NCBI GenBank assembly: GCA_029783825.1 | Contig: JAREIK010010368.1 | Location: 1 to 64,000 of the forward strand | DNA: 64,000 nt | DNA from: Sapria himalayana | Taxonomy: Eukaryota > Streptophyta > Magnoliopsida > Malpighiales > Rafflesiaceae | Direction: 5' to 3' | Shown here: positions 25,289 to 35,318 of the stretch, one piece after another | How the letters are laid out: each line of letters opens with the position of its first letter | How positions within the stretch are numbered: position 1 is the first letter of the stretch | Notes under the pieces: generated by a model | Told to the model about the DNA's origin: nothing | Seen by the model: only the letters and a program-made list of their open reading frames with translations | The model's database searches: none | Position numbers and translations under genes: made by a program

Positions 25289-27748
25289 AATAAAAAAAAT
25301 TTAATGTATACCAGTTTAATGGTTTAAGTATTTAGATGTTTTGTCATTTGAAAATTTAGCGATTTATGTTTTTAGGCATTTAGTGGTTTATAGGATTTAT
25401 TTAAACAATAAAATAATAATAAAAAGTTTATAATTTTTTCTCATTTTCATAGCTTATAAGCTTTGAAAATATAATAATATTTAAAATTTTTAAAATCTAA
25501 ATCTAATATTTTAGTTATAATAATATTAATAATTATATATCATATAAATTCAATATAAATAATTTTATTGATAGATATTATAATAATGATCAAAAATTAA
25601 ATTAATAAACTATTAATAAAAAGATTAAAATTAATTAAAAAATATTTACAAAACCCAAATTGATTCAAAATTAAAGTAAAATATATTACTTGATAATAAT
25701 TTAAATTTTTTAAATTTTTACTTCTTTTATATGCATATATATATATATATATATATATATTATTCCATTAAAAATAAATTATTTAAATTATATATGTCGC
25801 ACTCATAATTTATTTTGTAATAAATATTTCTATAAAAATAAACTAATAAATAATTAAAATGAATATTTAAAAAAATAATAAATAGAAATAAAAAATTAGA
25901 TTTATTATTTATTATGTATTATATATCAGTTTAATGGTTACTGTATCTAGGCATTACGGGTTTTAAGAATTTACTTATTTAACTGTGTATGTATTTAGTA
26001 GTTTATAGGTTTTATTTAAAAAATAAAAAAACAAAAAATTTTATTTTATTATTTTTTGATATTTTCAATGGTTATAACCATAGAAAATATAAAATTATTT
26101 AAATTTTTTTCAAAAGTGAATTCAATATTTAGTTATAATAATCATTATATTTATATATCATATAAATTCAATATAAACTATTTTATTGATAAATATTCTA
26201 ATAATGATCAAAAAATAAATAAATAATATATTATTAATAAGATAGATATCAATTATAATATAATTACAAAACCTAAAATTATTCAGAAGCAAAGCAAAAT
26301 ATATTACTATATAATAATTTTTTGTTTTGAACATTTTTTTTTCTTTTAAAAAGTTTATCTATATAATTTTGATGAAAAATAATTTATATAAATTATCTTT
26401 GTGTAACTCATAATTTATTTTGTAATAAATATTTATATAAAAATAAACAAATAAATAATTAAATTTGAATATTTAAAATTAAAATGAAAAAAAATGAGAT
26501 TTATTCTTTATTATTTAGGATAAACCGGTTTAATTTAAATTAGATCTGTCTCACTAATAATTTATTTTATAATTAATATTTCTATATAAATAAACTGATA
26601 AATAATTAAAATAAAAATTAAAATTATACTGAATAATTAAATTAATTTATATTGTTCCTCTATCGACTCTAGAATGATTGCTAAATCTCTAACCAAAATA
26701 ATAGGAGCTTTTACTTTATCTCTATTATGTCTCATCATATTTGATGTTGAAACAATGGGCTATCAAAGGTAATTTGACTCATGTACGCTAACAGACTAAA
26801 CCAAAGTTGTACCCCTATGTGTTGAAATAGCTAGTTGTTGAGGATGCTATTTATATTGATTATTGTAATTTCTTCTAAAATATAACTCATACACACACTC
26901 AAAGCAATTTTTTAAAAACATAGTTCACCTATAAAAAAATAACCATCGTATAGCCTATTAGAACAAACTAGCCCTAGGGCGGTTTGAGCAGGGCAAGAAG
27001 TATGGGCTCTCTTTAAATCAAGAATCAAAAAAATTATTTTTTTGGCATGTCTAAGCCTTTTTTTTATATCCTCATGGATATGAAAAATATCATTTCTTTC
27101 TTTTTATATTAAATGAGTTATGTATACAAGCTCTTAATACCCAAAAAGGTGTAAATGAATCATATTCAAATGTATAAAAGGTTTTAATCTTTGCTCAAAA
27201 TATTAGTCTTGCATATTGACACTTGAGGTCACAAATCAAAGGAAAAAGCCATAGTGATATTTCCAATCCCAAGAATGTTAGCTAAAAAAAGTTATAAAGA
27301 GTAGTACTCGAGCTTTAACTATTTCTAGGGTCATGACTTTTGCTCTTAAGGAATGTCCAAATTACAATCATTCCTAGTGCAATGACTTTGCAATATAAAG
27401 ATAAAATGCACAAGCTATGGTCATATCCAATACTGTGACCCAGTATTATAGTGATTAAATATGTATTCAAGATCATTCTTAGTGCCATAACAATATGTTC
27501 AACAGAGAGACACAAGTTATGGCATATTCTCATTGATATGATTTTGTGTTCTAGAGACAAAATATACAATCATGACCATTGCTAATGCTAGAATAATCTA
27601 AAGCAAGAAAGAGATTGAATCCATAACTCACCCCTTGAGTCAAGACTTTTTGTTACATATACAAAAAGATAAATCTGTGACATTCCATAAAGTTATGAAT
27701 TTCATTTAAAATTTAACACATAGTCATTTGATTATAAAAGTGCAAAAC

Positions 27749-27831
27749 ATGAGATTTAGGATTTAGGATTTATGGATTATGGTTATAGTTTATGGTTTAT
27801 GGTTTAGGATTTAAAGTTTAGGGTTTATGGT
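27749..27831 (+). repeat. Heptamer telomere-like repeats inside segment X, copy 1
   Basis: About eleven 7-base words of the TTTAGGG family: GATTTAG, GATTTAG, GATTTAT, GGATTAT, GGTTATA, GTTTATG, GTTTATG, GTTTAGG and so on. Period 7 matches the plant telomere, unlike the period-8 block in the surrounding satellite. It is followed by a T-run. Confidence 0.75.
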
Positions 27832-27928
27832 TTTTTTTTGTTTTTTTTGGAAAACACACACTTTATTTATCATTTAGGCACACAACTTACAAGGGACTAA
27901 AAAGCTGACTAATTTCATTTGAGTCATT

Positions 27929-28294
27929 ATGCGCACTGCGTCCTTTCCATTCGGATTTTTCCAAGCCTTTTTGAGGAACCTAAATGATGCACCATATCAA
28001 AACTATGCAAATATAAGATTGTGCATGTGTGTGACATGCAGCATCAAGCGTTTGCCTATGTCATTGTTATGCAATGGAATACATGTAAAACTAAATACCC
28101 ATAAATCCACAAGTCCATATCTATGGCACTTTGTCAATTCATTCTCACCTCTAAATTTCACTTTCTTTTGCTCCAATTATCCTCAAAAGAGTATATCTTG
28201 GGTTAGAATGCTTCCTCGTCGAGCTCCAAGAAGTGGCTGTATTTTTCACGGACAAAATATCAAAAAATATGCATGCATCGGTGTGCATGTGTGA
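27929..28294 (+). pseudogene. Open frame of 121 codons in segment X, unrecognised
   Basis: An open frame with no domain I recognise. It is cysteine- and serine-rich, with PYLWHFV and SISWVR stretches. The same frame is open for 98 codons in copy 2 (minus strand, 41,537-41,833) but is not open over comparable length in copy 3. About a quarter of aligned residues differ between copies 1 and 2, including non-conservative changes (W/R, P/R, S/F). This looks like neutral drift, so I do not believe it encodes a protein today. It could be a trace of an older coding region or chance. Confidence 0.2.
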
Positions 28295-28830
28295 TGAGGT
28301 CCATCTCATAGTCTAATTATCTACGCGTAAACCAAGCTAGACTACATGTAAAATTACCAAATGCTATAAAGATCGGTCTTATGCTCCCGGGCTCCCGGGA
28401 ATGTAGCATTGCCTAATGTGAATTTACAAAATGCATTAGTGGGCCCCACTTAGAGATACTCATGGGTCCAGTTGCCCACATTGCATGCTACAAAGAGAAC
28501 AGACAAGATTGTGTGTGTGAGTTTGTCATGATCCGTCTCTACAAGTACATGGTGCATACAAATTCCAAAATATAAATAAGACTACCAACATAAACTATAA
28601 GTTTGAATCTTTCGCTCCCGTATGGTTAGTCTGGACTCCATTGCTTACTGGCCCTGCTTGGTGATGCTTCGGATTTTGCCGCCTCTCGAATTAATCATGG
28701 ATTACCCGCTACTCCTGCTGGGCGACGGTTGGGTGGTCCTCTAGGCTGCCTGATAGGGCTAGTGGGACCCACTCCTAGCTACTCCTGGGTTTACTTCCAA
28801 CCACATTACTCGGTCTCATCAGTTGTCTGA

Positions 28831-29016
28831 ATGTTATCATCCCGGCTTGCTAGTGGGGCCATCTACAAGCTGGTGGCCCATACTTCTGGCTTCTTCCAGG
28901 ACTTGCTGGCCCCTTTGAAAGCTACACCAAAATGGACAAGAATATGTGCACGTGTATACTGTGGTCTGTCACTATGTGTGTGTGTGGTGCAGTTGTATCA
29001 GGGTTTAGTAGTTTAG
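28831..29016 (+). pseudogene. Short open frame in the GC-richer end of X, unrecognised
   Basis: 61 codons starting MLSSRLASGAIYKLV. In copy 3 (minus strand, 59,907-60,137) the frame continues upstream through SVSSVVSMLSSRLA for 76 codons. In copies 1 and 2 a TGA interrupts that join. The stretch contrasts in base composition with the satellite. No domain is recognised; an ancient coding fragment is possible but unproven. Confidence 0.2.
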
Positions 29017-29926
29017 TAATTTAAGCATTTAGGTATTTTGTGGTTTATAGGTTTTATTTAAATAATTAAATAACAAAAAAATTATTTTTATGATTTTTTC
29101 TCATTTTCAAGGTTATAACCATTGAAAATATTATAATTTTTAATTTTTTTCAAATCTTAATACAATATTTAATTATAATAATCATAAAAATTAAATATCA
29201 TGTAAATTCAATATAAATAATTTTATTGATCAATATTATAATACCGATAATAAAATAGATTAATAAACTATTATTAATAAGATAGATATTAATTAAAATA
29301 TATTTGCAAAACCTAAAATGATTCAAAATCAAAGTAAAATATATTACTAAATAATAATTTTTTATTTTTAAATTTTTGATTCTTTTTATAAACTTATAAA
29401 TTTTTTTGATGAAGATAAATTATATTTGTCTCATTTATAATTTTATTTTGCAATAAATATTTCTATAAAAATAAACTAATAAATAATTAAAATGAATATT
29501 AAAATTATAATAAATACAAATAAAAATGAGATTTATGATTAAATATTTAGGGAATTCCGGTTTAATGGTTTAAGTATTTAAGAGTTTAGTAGTTTAGTGA
29601 TTTAAGTGTTTAGGCATTTAGTAGTTTATCTGTTTTATTTAAATAATTAAATAACAAAAAAATTATTTTTCTAATTTTTTATCAATTTTGAAGTTTATAA
29701 CCTTTATAAATATAATAATTTTTAAATTTTTTTCAAATGTGAATACAATATTTAGATATAATAAACTTAATAATTATATATCATGTAAATTAAAAATAAA
29801 CAATTTTATTGATAGATATTAATAAACTAAATATAAATATAAATATAATAATGATCAAAAAATAAATTAATAAACTATTATTTATTGATAGATATTTATA
29901 TATTATTTATAAATACTTAAACCTTT
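29003..29926 (+). repeat. AT satellite, plus orientation (block 5) with a rearranged monomer
   Basis: About one and a half monomers between X copy 1 and the copia LTR, with dyads near 29,114 and 29,698. The distal part (about 29,815-29,926) is an unusual rearranged monomer, recognisable by AATAAACTAAATATAAATAT followed by GATAGATATTTATATATTAT. The same rearranged sequence flanks the other X copies at about 40,240-40,340 and 59,535-59,650. Confidence 0.88.
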
Positions 29927-30486
29927 TGTTGGGTAATTGCGCTTCCACGGGTAGTGAGATTAAAAATACAAAACAACAGAAACATAGAAAACAAGCAATA
30001 TATATATATATATCCCAATCCAACAGCATCCACGACAGAATCAAAAACGAGAAATCAACATAGGAAATAATGTGGTTCGCTAGTCGCTCAGTACGACTAG
30101 CTACCTCTACCATAAAATGCTTATGCATTACAGATTAAAACCAAGAAAATAGAACTTCTTATAATATGCAGCATGCAGCAGTTGCAAAATCACGCAGAGA
30201 GAGGAGAGGGATGATGAATAGTTCAAACGGGTCAAAAACAGCCACCCGAAAAATAAATTACAAATCATTTTATATGAAAAATAAACACCTGGTTCATTTA
30301 ACCGAAGCAGGTCAGATCAAGGAGCGGGTCAGGTTCTGCTCCAAAAATTTCAGCCTGCTGACCAGACAGCGGGACCTCTGTTATTGTGCTACTGCTGCAT
30401 CCCGGGGCTTTTAATATTTTTTTTCATGCACTTACATGAAAATATTAAAACATATTATTAAGTAAAACCAAATTATATATACAGCA
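29927..30486 (-). repeat. 3' LTR of the truncated copia element
   Basis: 560 bp beginning TG and ending CA on the minus strand (TGCTGTATATA ... TTACCCAACA). It matches the solo LTR at 56,445-57,017 along its length with scattered differences. An inverted short motif, TAGTCGCTCAGTACGACTA, lies at about 30,080-30,098. The flanking five bases (29,922-29,926, CCTTT) would be one half of a target duplication; the partner is lost with the 5' end. Confidence 0.9.
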
Positions 30487-30502
30487 ATCTCCACCTTAAT
30501 TT
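30487..30502 (-). other. Polypurine tract of the copia element
   Basis: Directly inside the 3' LTR the minus strand reads AAATTAAGGTGGAGAT. The purine run AAGGTGGAGA next to the LTR start is the expected plus-strand primer for reverse transcription. Confidence 0.75.
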
Positions 30503-30554
30503 GTTTTGCATGCGGATAGAGAGACACTCTCTATAAATAGTTAGTCCAAAAAGA

Positions 30555-31178
30555 CTACATCTGATTTGATATGTTCAGTAAGTCAAGACAGTGTCTTAAC
30601 TTATTCAGAGTAACAGTTTTGGTAAACATGTCAGCTAGATTATCAGAAGTTGCAATCTTCTTTAGTTGTACCCTCTTATCAGATCGAAGGAAATGATATC
30701 GCACATCAATGTACTTTGTCCTCTCATGGTGCACTTGGTCTTTTGCTAAACAAATAGCACCGAGGTTGTCACAGAAGACTGTTTCAACCTCTTCATAAAG
30801 ACCAAGGTCCTTGAGAAAACCTTTCAGCCATATCCCTTCCTTCGCAGCTTTAGTCAGAGCCATATACTCTACTTCAGTAGAAGATAAAGAAACAGAAGAT
30901 TTCAGTGTGGCTTTCTAGCTAACTACGGAACCACATACAGTGAAGACATAACCAGTCATAGACCGTCTACTGTCAACATCTCCTGTATAGTCAGAATCAA
31001 AATATCCTACCAGCAAGAGTTCAGATTCATTACCAAATATCAGACCAACATAAGAAGTCCCCTTGAGGTACCTAAGTATCCTCTTAACAGCTTTCCAGTG
31101 CTCTTGACCAGGGTTTATCATAAACCTACTCACTGCACTTACTGCATGAGCAATATCAGGTCGGGTGCACACCATAAG
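30555..31178 (-). pseudogene. Copia RNase H domain and end of pol, interrupted
   Basis: C-terminal part of the copia polyprotein, which degrades RNA in RNA-DNA hybrids during reverse transcription. The upper piece (31,175-30,918) begins [19 protein letters not shown] and contains a [10 protein letters not shown] motif, in which D residues belong to the RNase H active site, followed by [14 protein letters not shown] (30,915-30,917) replaces the usual Trp codon of an SWKA-like motif. The lower piece (30,863-30,555) carries STEVEYMAL just upstream, then CDNLGAICLAKD, HHERTKYIDVRYHFLR and DMFTKT, all typical of plant copia. Both pieces share a frame that is shifted relative to the reverse transcriptase piece. 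Confidence 0.92.
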
Positions 31179-31342
31179 CTACATGAGGCTCCCGTAAACA
31201 CTAGAATAAGGAATCTTAGACATTTATTCCTTATCAGATTCAGATTGAAAACAATATTCTAATGTTAGATGGAGTTAGAAGCAAATGGTGTGGACAGAGG
31301 CTTACAAGAAGCCATTCCAAATCTAGATAGAAGTTTCTGAAT

Positions 31343-32090
31343 ATATCATTTTTGTGAAAGAAACAATTTTCTTTTAATTCTATCTCTGAATATTTCCATA
31401 CCTAAAATTTGCTTTGCTCCTCCAAGATCTTTCATATCAAATTCAGAACTGAGGAGATCTTTCAGTTCCTGAATATCAGATTTATTTCTGGCAGCAATTA
31501 GCATATCATCTACATATAATAGCAAGTAGATATATAACTCATCCTTGTGCCTTTTGAAATAAACACAACAGTCATAGTCACATCTATTGTATTCATGACT
31601 AGCCATGAAACATTCAAATCTCTTGTACCACTGACGGGGAGACTGCTTAAGTCCATAAAGGGACTTCAGAAGCTTGCACACATGGGTTTCCTTACCTGAT
31701 ACCTCAAAACCCTTAGGCTGGCTCATAAAGATCTCTTCATCAAGATCTCCATGAAGAAAAGCAGTTTTGACATATAGTTGCTCAAGTTCAAGATTCTGAT
31801 GTGCTACTAATCCTAGAAGCACTCATATTGAGGTATGTCTAGCTACATGAGAGAATATCTCATAGTAGTCAACACCCTCTTTCTGACTGAACCCTCTTGC
31901 AACTAGATGTGCCTTAAACTTTAAACCACCAGCAATTGAGGCATCTTCTTTCTTCTTGAAAATCCATTTGCAAGACACTATTTTTCTTCCATTTGGTTTA
32001 GGTACAATGATCCAGGTACCATTCTTATGAAGAGATTCAATTTCTTCATTCATGGCAACCAACCATGACTCAGACTCAGGATAATTAACA
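31343..32090 (-). pseudogene. Copia reverse transcriptase domain, interrupted
   Basis: Reverse transcriptase of the copia element. It starts in the C-terminal third of the 306-codon piece (ESWLVAMNEEIESL, then GTWIIVPKPNGRK, CKWIFKKK, HLVARGFSQKEGVDYYEIF) and continues after an in-frame TGA (31,823-31,825). The second piece has VKTAFLHGDLDEEIFM with a catalytic D, LYGLKQSPRQWY, and the YVDD catalytic box in LLLYVDDMLIAA. Another in-frame TGA follows (31,343-31,345). Both stops lie in the same frame and could be CGA-to-TGA changes, as expected from methylated CpG decay. Confidence 0.94.
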
Positions 32091-32955
32091 GCATTCTTGA
32101 AGGAGGATGGTTCAGGAATGTCAATCTCTTCGGCAACTTGTAGGGCAAACCCTACAAATTCATCAAAGCCGAATCTCAGAGGAGGACATGCGTTCACCCT
32201 CCTTTGTCTATCCCTTGCAATATAGTAGGGAATAGACTCTTCCGGTGTAGTTTCAGGATTAGGTTCAATAACAGATTTAGCATCATTTTCATGATTAGCT
32301 ATCATTTGTCTAGAAACAACAGGCATCCTTTGTGGAGCTACATATTCAGATTTTAGCTCCACCTTAAGTTCAGCTTGACGAACATCAGGTAACTGAATTG
32401 GACTAGATACTTGTTTCAGAATGACACTCTCATCGAAGGTAACACTCATAGAGAGTATAACTCTCTTTTCAGATGGTGACCAGATACGGAATCCTTTCAC
32501 TCCATCACCATAACCAACAAATATTCCCTTGCGTGCTCGAGGTTCAAGCTTACCATCATTTATATGATAGTAGGCAATACACCCGAACACCTTCAGATTG
32601 GAATAATCTGCAGGTTTACCAGTCCACACTTCAAAAGAAATTTTAAAGTTAATTCCACTATGTGGCGATCTGTTTATCAGATGGCATGCTGTATTAACAG
32701 CTTCAACCCAAAACTCTCTGCCTAAGCCTGATTGAGAGAGCATACATCTAGTTCTCTCCAGAAGAGTTTAGTTTATTCTTTCAGCAATGTCATTCTGCTG
32801 AGGAGTGTCCCTAACAGTTTTGTGTCTCGCAATACCTTTGTCCTTATAGAATTCCTCAAATTCAGACGAACAGAATTCTAGACCATTATCTGTTCGTAAT
32901 AGTTTAACCTTCTTTTGTGGTTGATTTTCTACTAAGCTAACCCACTGCTTAAACT
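32091..32955 (-). pseudogene. Copia integrase, C-terminal half, truncated
   Basis: Second half of the copia integrase, which joins the cDNA to the host chromosome. At the truncated edge the frame reads FKQWVSLVENQ, then LRTDNGLEF with the second catalytic aspartate, then TPQQNDIAERIN with the catalytic glutamate. A TAA (32,768-32,770) follows. After it MLSQSGLGREFWVEAVNTA, HLINRSP, LKVFGCIAYYH and RKGIFVGYGDGVKGFRIW match the GKGIFxGY-type C-terminal region of plant copia. A less conserved linker to reverse transcriptase follows. The zinc-binding HHCC part and the first catalytic aspartate are missing because the element ends here. Confidence 0.93.
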
Positions 32956-35310
32956 TTATATATTTTAATTTATATCAATCATATTACTAATAGCGTATTA
33001 ATTTATTTTTTGATAATTGATATCATATCTATCAATAAAATTGATTATATTTAGTTTATATTATATATAATTATAATGATTATTATTACTAAATATTGTA
33101 ATCACATTTTTAAAAAATTTAAAATTATTATATTTTCAATGGTTATAACCTTTGAAAATGTGAAAAAATATTAAAACTAATTTTTTTGTTATTTCATTGT
33201 TTAAATAAAACCTATAAACCACTAAATGCCTAAATACATAAATCGCTAAAGTCATAAACGAAAAAAATTCTACATACTTAAAATATTAAACTAGCATACA
33301 TTAATAATAATTCATAAATCTCATTTTAATTTTTATTCAGTATAATTTTAAATTTTTATTTTAATTATTTATCAGTTTATTTTTATAGAAATATTAATTA
33401 CAAAATAAATTATTTGTGAGACAGATCAAATTTAAATTAGACTGGTATACCCAAACTAATAAAGAATAAATCTCAATATTATCTTTTTCATTATAATTTT
33501 AAATATTCATTTTAATTATTTATTTGTTTATTTTTATATAAATATTAATTAAAAAAAATTATGAGTTAGACAAATATAATTTATATAAATTAATTTTCAT
33601 CAAAAAAATATGGATAAACTTTTTAAAAGAAAAAAAATTTCAAAACAACAAATTATTATATAGTAATATATTTTGATTTCTTTTGAATCATTTTAGGTTT
33701 TTTAAATATATTTTAATTGATATCTATCTTATTAATAATAGATTTTTAATTTATTTTTTGATCATTATTAGAATATTTATCAATAATATTGTTTATATTG
33801 AATTTATATGATATATAAATATAATGTTATTATAACTAAATATTGAATTCACATTTGAAAAAAATTTAAAAATTATTATATTTCCAAATGTTATAACCAT
33901 TGAAAATATCAAAAAATAATAAAAATAACTATTTTGTTATTTTAATTTTTAAATAAAACCTATAAACTACTAAATGCATACACAATAAAATCAGTAAACT
34001 TCTAAGGCCCGTAATGCCTAAATACATAAACCATTAAACTACAATATACTACTTAATAATTAAGAAATCTAATTTTTATTTCAATTTATTATTATTTTCA
34101 ATATTCATTTTAATTCGTAATAAGTTTATTTTATAAAAATATTTATTACAAAATAAATTATGAGTGCGACAAATATAATTTAAATAATTTATTTTTAATC
34201 AAAAAAAATATATACGCTTATAAAGAAGTATAATTTTAAAAATTAAAAATTATTATCCATTAATATTTTTTACTTTAATTTTGAATCAATTTTGGTTTTG
34301 TAAATATTTTTTAATTAATATCAATCTTATTAATAATAGATTATTAATTTACTTTTTGATAATTATTATAATATCTATCATTAAAATTGTTTATATTGAA
34401 TTTATATGATATATAATTTGTAAGATTAAAATAATTATACATAGTATTCACATTTCTAAAAATTTTAAATATTATTATATTTTCAAAGGTTATAACCTAT
34501 GAAAATCCAAAAAAATTACAAACTTTTTTTTGTTATTTTATTGTTTTAAAAATCCTATAAACCACTAAATGCTTACAAACATAAATTGCTAAAGTCATAA
34601 ATGACAAAACCTCTAAATACTTAAACTATTAAACTTGTATACATTAATATTAAATCTTAAATCTCATTTTAATTTTTATTCAGTATAATTCTAAATTTTT
34701 ATTTTAATTATTTATCAGTTTATTTTTATAGAAATATTAATTACAAAATAAATTATCAGTGAGACGGATCTAATTTAAATTAAACCGGTATCTCTAAATA
34801 ATAAATAATAAATAATAATTCTTATTTTTTTATAATTATAAATATTCATTTTAATTATTTATTTGTTTATTTATATTTAAAAATTAATTACAAAATAAAT
34901 TATGAGTTAGACAAATATAATTTATATAAATTATTTTTCATCATAAAAATATAGATAATCTTATTAAAAGCAAAAAATGCAAAAACAAAAAATTATAAAA
35001 TAGTAATATATATTTCTTTGCTTCTGAATCATTTTAAGTTTTGTAATTATATTTTAATTAATATCTATCTTATTATTAATTGATTATTAATTTATTTTTT
35101 GATAATAATTAGAATATCTATTATAAAAATTATTTATATTGAATTTATATAATATAAAAAAATAATGATTAGTATAACTAAATATTGTATTCACATTTGA
35201 AAAAAATTTAAAAACTATTATATTTTCAAAGGTTATAACCTTTAAAAATATCAAAAAATAATAAAAATAAATTTTTGTTATTTTATTTTTTAAATAAAAC
35301 CTATAAACCA
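32956..35310 (-). repeat. AT satellite array, minus orientation (block 6)
   Basis: About four monomers, with dyads near 33,148, 33,893, 34,492 and 35,237. The unit from 33,977 to 35,318 is about 1.34 kb and matches the plus-strand stretch 4,738-6,080 in subtype order, including private words (TATACTAATCATTA in both, and AATTACAAAACTTAAAATGA). It begins against the broken copia and ends at the hAT target duplication. Confidence 0.9.
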
Positions 35311-35318
35311 CTCAATGC
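35311..35318. repeat. Target-site duplication at the 3' end of hAT copy 2
   Basis: CTCAATGC, the complement of GCATTGAG; the satellite consensus here is GCATTTAG. This is the same satellite position as in hAT copy 1. The partner on the other side is lost with the element's 5' end. Confidence 0.6.

Larger units (their letters stand above)
16812..26652 (+). repeat. AT satellite array, plus orientation (block 4), about 16 monomers
   Basis: The longest uninterrupted array. Dyad centres lie near 17,100, 17,707, 18,304, 18,903, 19,502, 20,155, 20,755, 21,452, 22,044, 22,643, 23,224, 23,820, 24,356, 24,936, 25,456 and 26,074. The spacing clusters at 580-600 bp with a few longer or shorter units. 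A local scramble lies at about 25,010-25,290 and an (AT)13 microsatellite at about 25,735-25,760. No gene is visible; the openings of about 60-75 codons here are Ile/Phe/Tyr/Asn-rich AT artefacts. Confidence 0.93.
26653..29002 (+). repeat. Segment X, copy 1 (unrecognised 2.35-kb repeat)
   Basis: Non-satellite segment shared with 40,859-43,329 and 59,874-62,255 (both inverted). It starts GTTCCTCTATCGACTCTAG and ends near TTGTATCAGG. Parts in order: a left part with TAGCTAGTTGTTGAGG and a field of GTCATGACT/GGAATGATTGTA words (26,653-27,745); 7-bp-phased telomere-like repeats (about 27,749-27,831); a T-run and reverse AATAAA (27,832-27,867); an approx. 1.1-kb more complex part ending in a GC-richer stretch (28,620-28,930). 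Compared with the other copies it has lost about 150 bp at 27,912-27,925. No terminal inverted repeats, target duplication or conserved protein domain is visible. All three copies sit at the same satellite position (next to ATTATACTGAATAATT), so it multiplied by segmental duplication. Confidence 0.8.
29927..32955 (-). mobile_element. Ty1/copia retrotransposon, 5'-truncated (one LTR, partial pol)
   Basis: Minus-strand plant Ty1/copia element. From its 3' end: one LTR (29,927-30,486), a polypurine tract, RNase H, reverse transcriptase and about half of integrase. The gag, protease, first half of integrase and 5' LTR are absent: the element stops at about 32,955 and minus-orientation satellite follows directly. 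The domain order integrase-RT-RNase H marks copia rather than gypsy. The reading frame has in-frame stops (TAA 32,768-32,770; TGA 31,823-31,825; TGA 31,343-31,345; TAG 31,179-31,181; TAG 30,915-30,917) and one frameshift between about 31,182 and 31,342, so it is dead. A solo LTR of the same family is at 56,445-57,017. Confidence 0.93.

Noticed and set aside
26653..29002. Segment X as a Helitron or other defined transposon
   Set aside because: I found no clear TC...CTRR ends with a 3' hairpin, no terminal inverted repeats, no target duplication and no replicase or transposase; all copies share one insertion site.
30166..30414. 82-codon frame in the copia LTR
   Set aside because: It lies wholly within the non-coding LTR on the strand opposite to the element, and the solo LTR does not preserve it.
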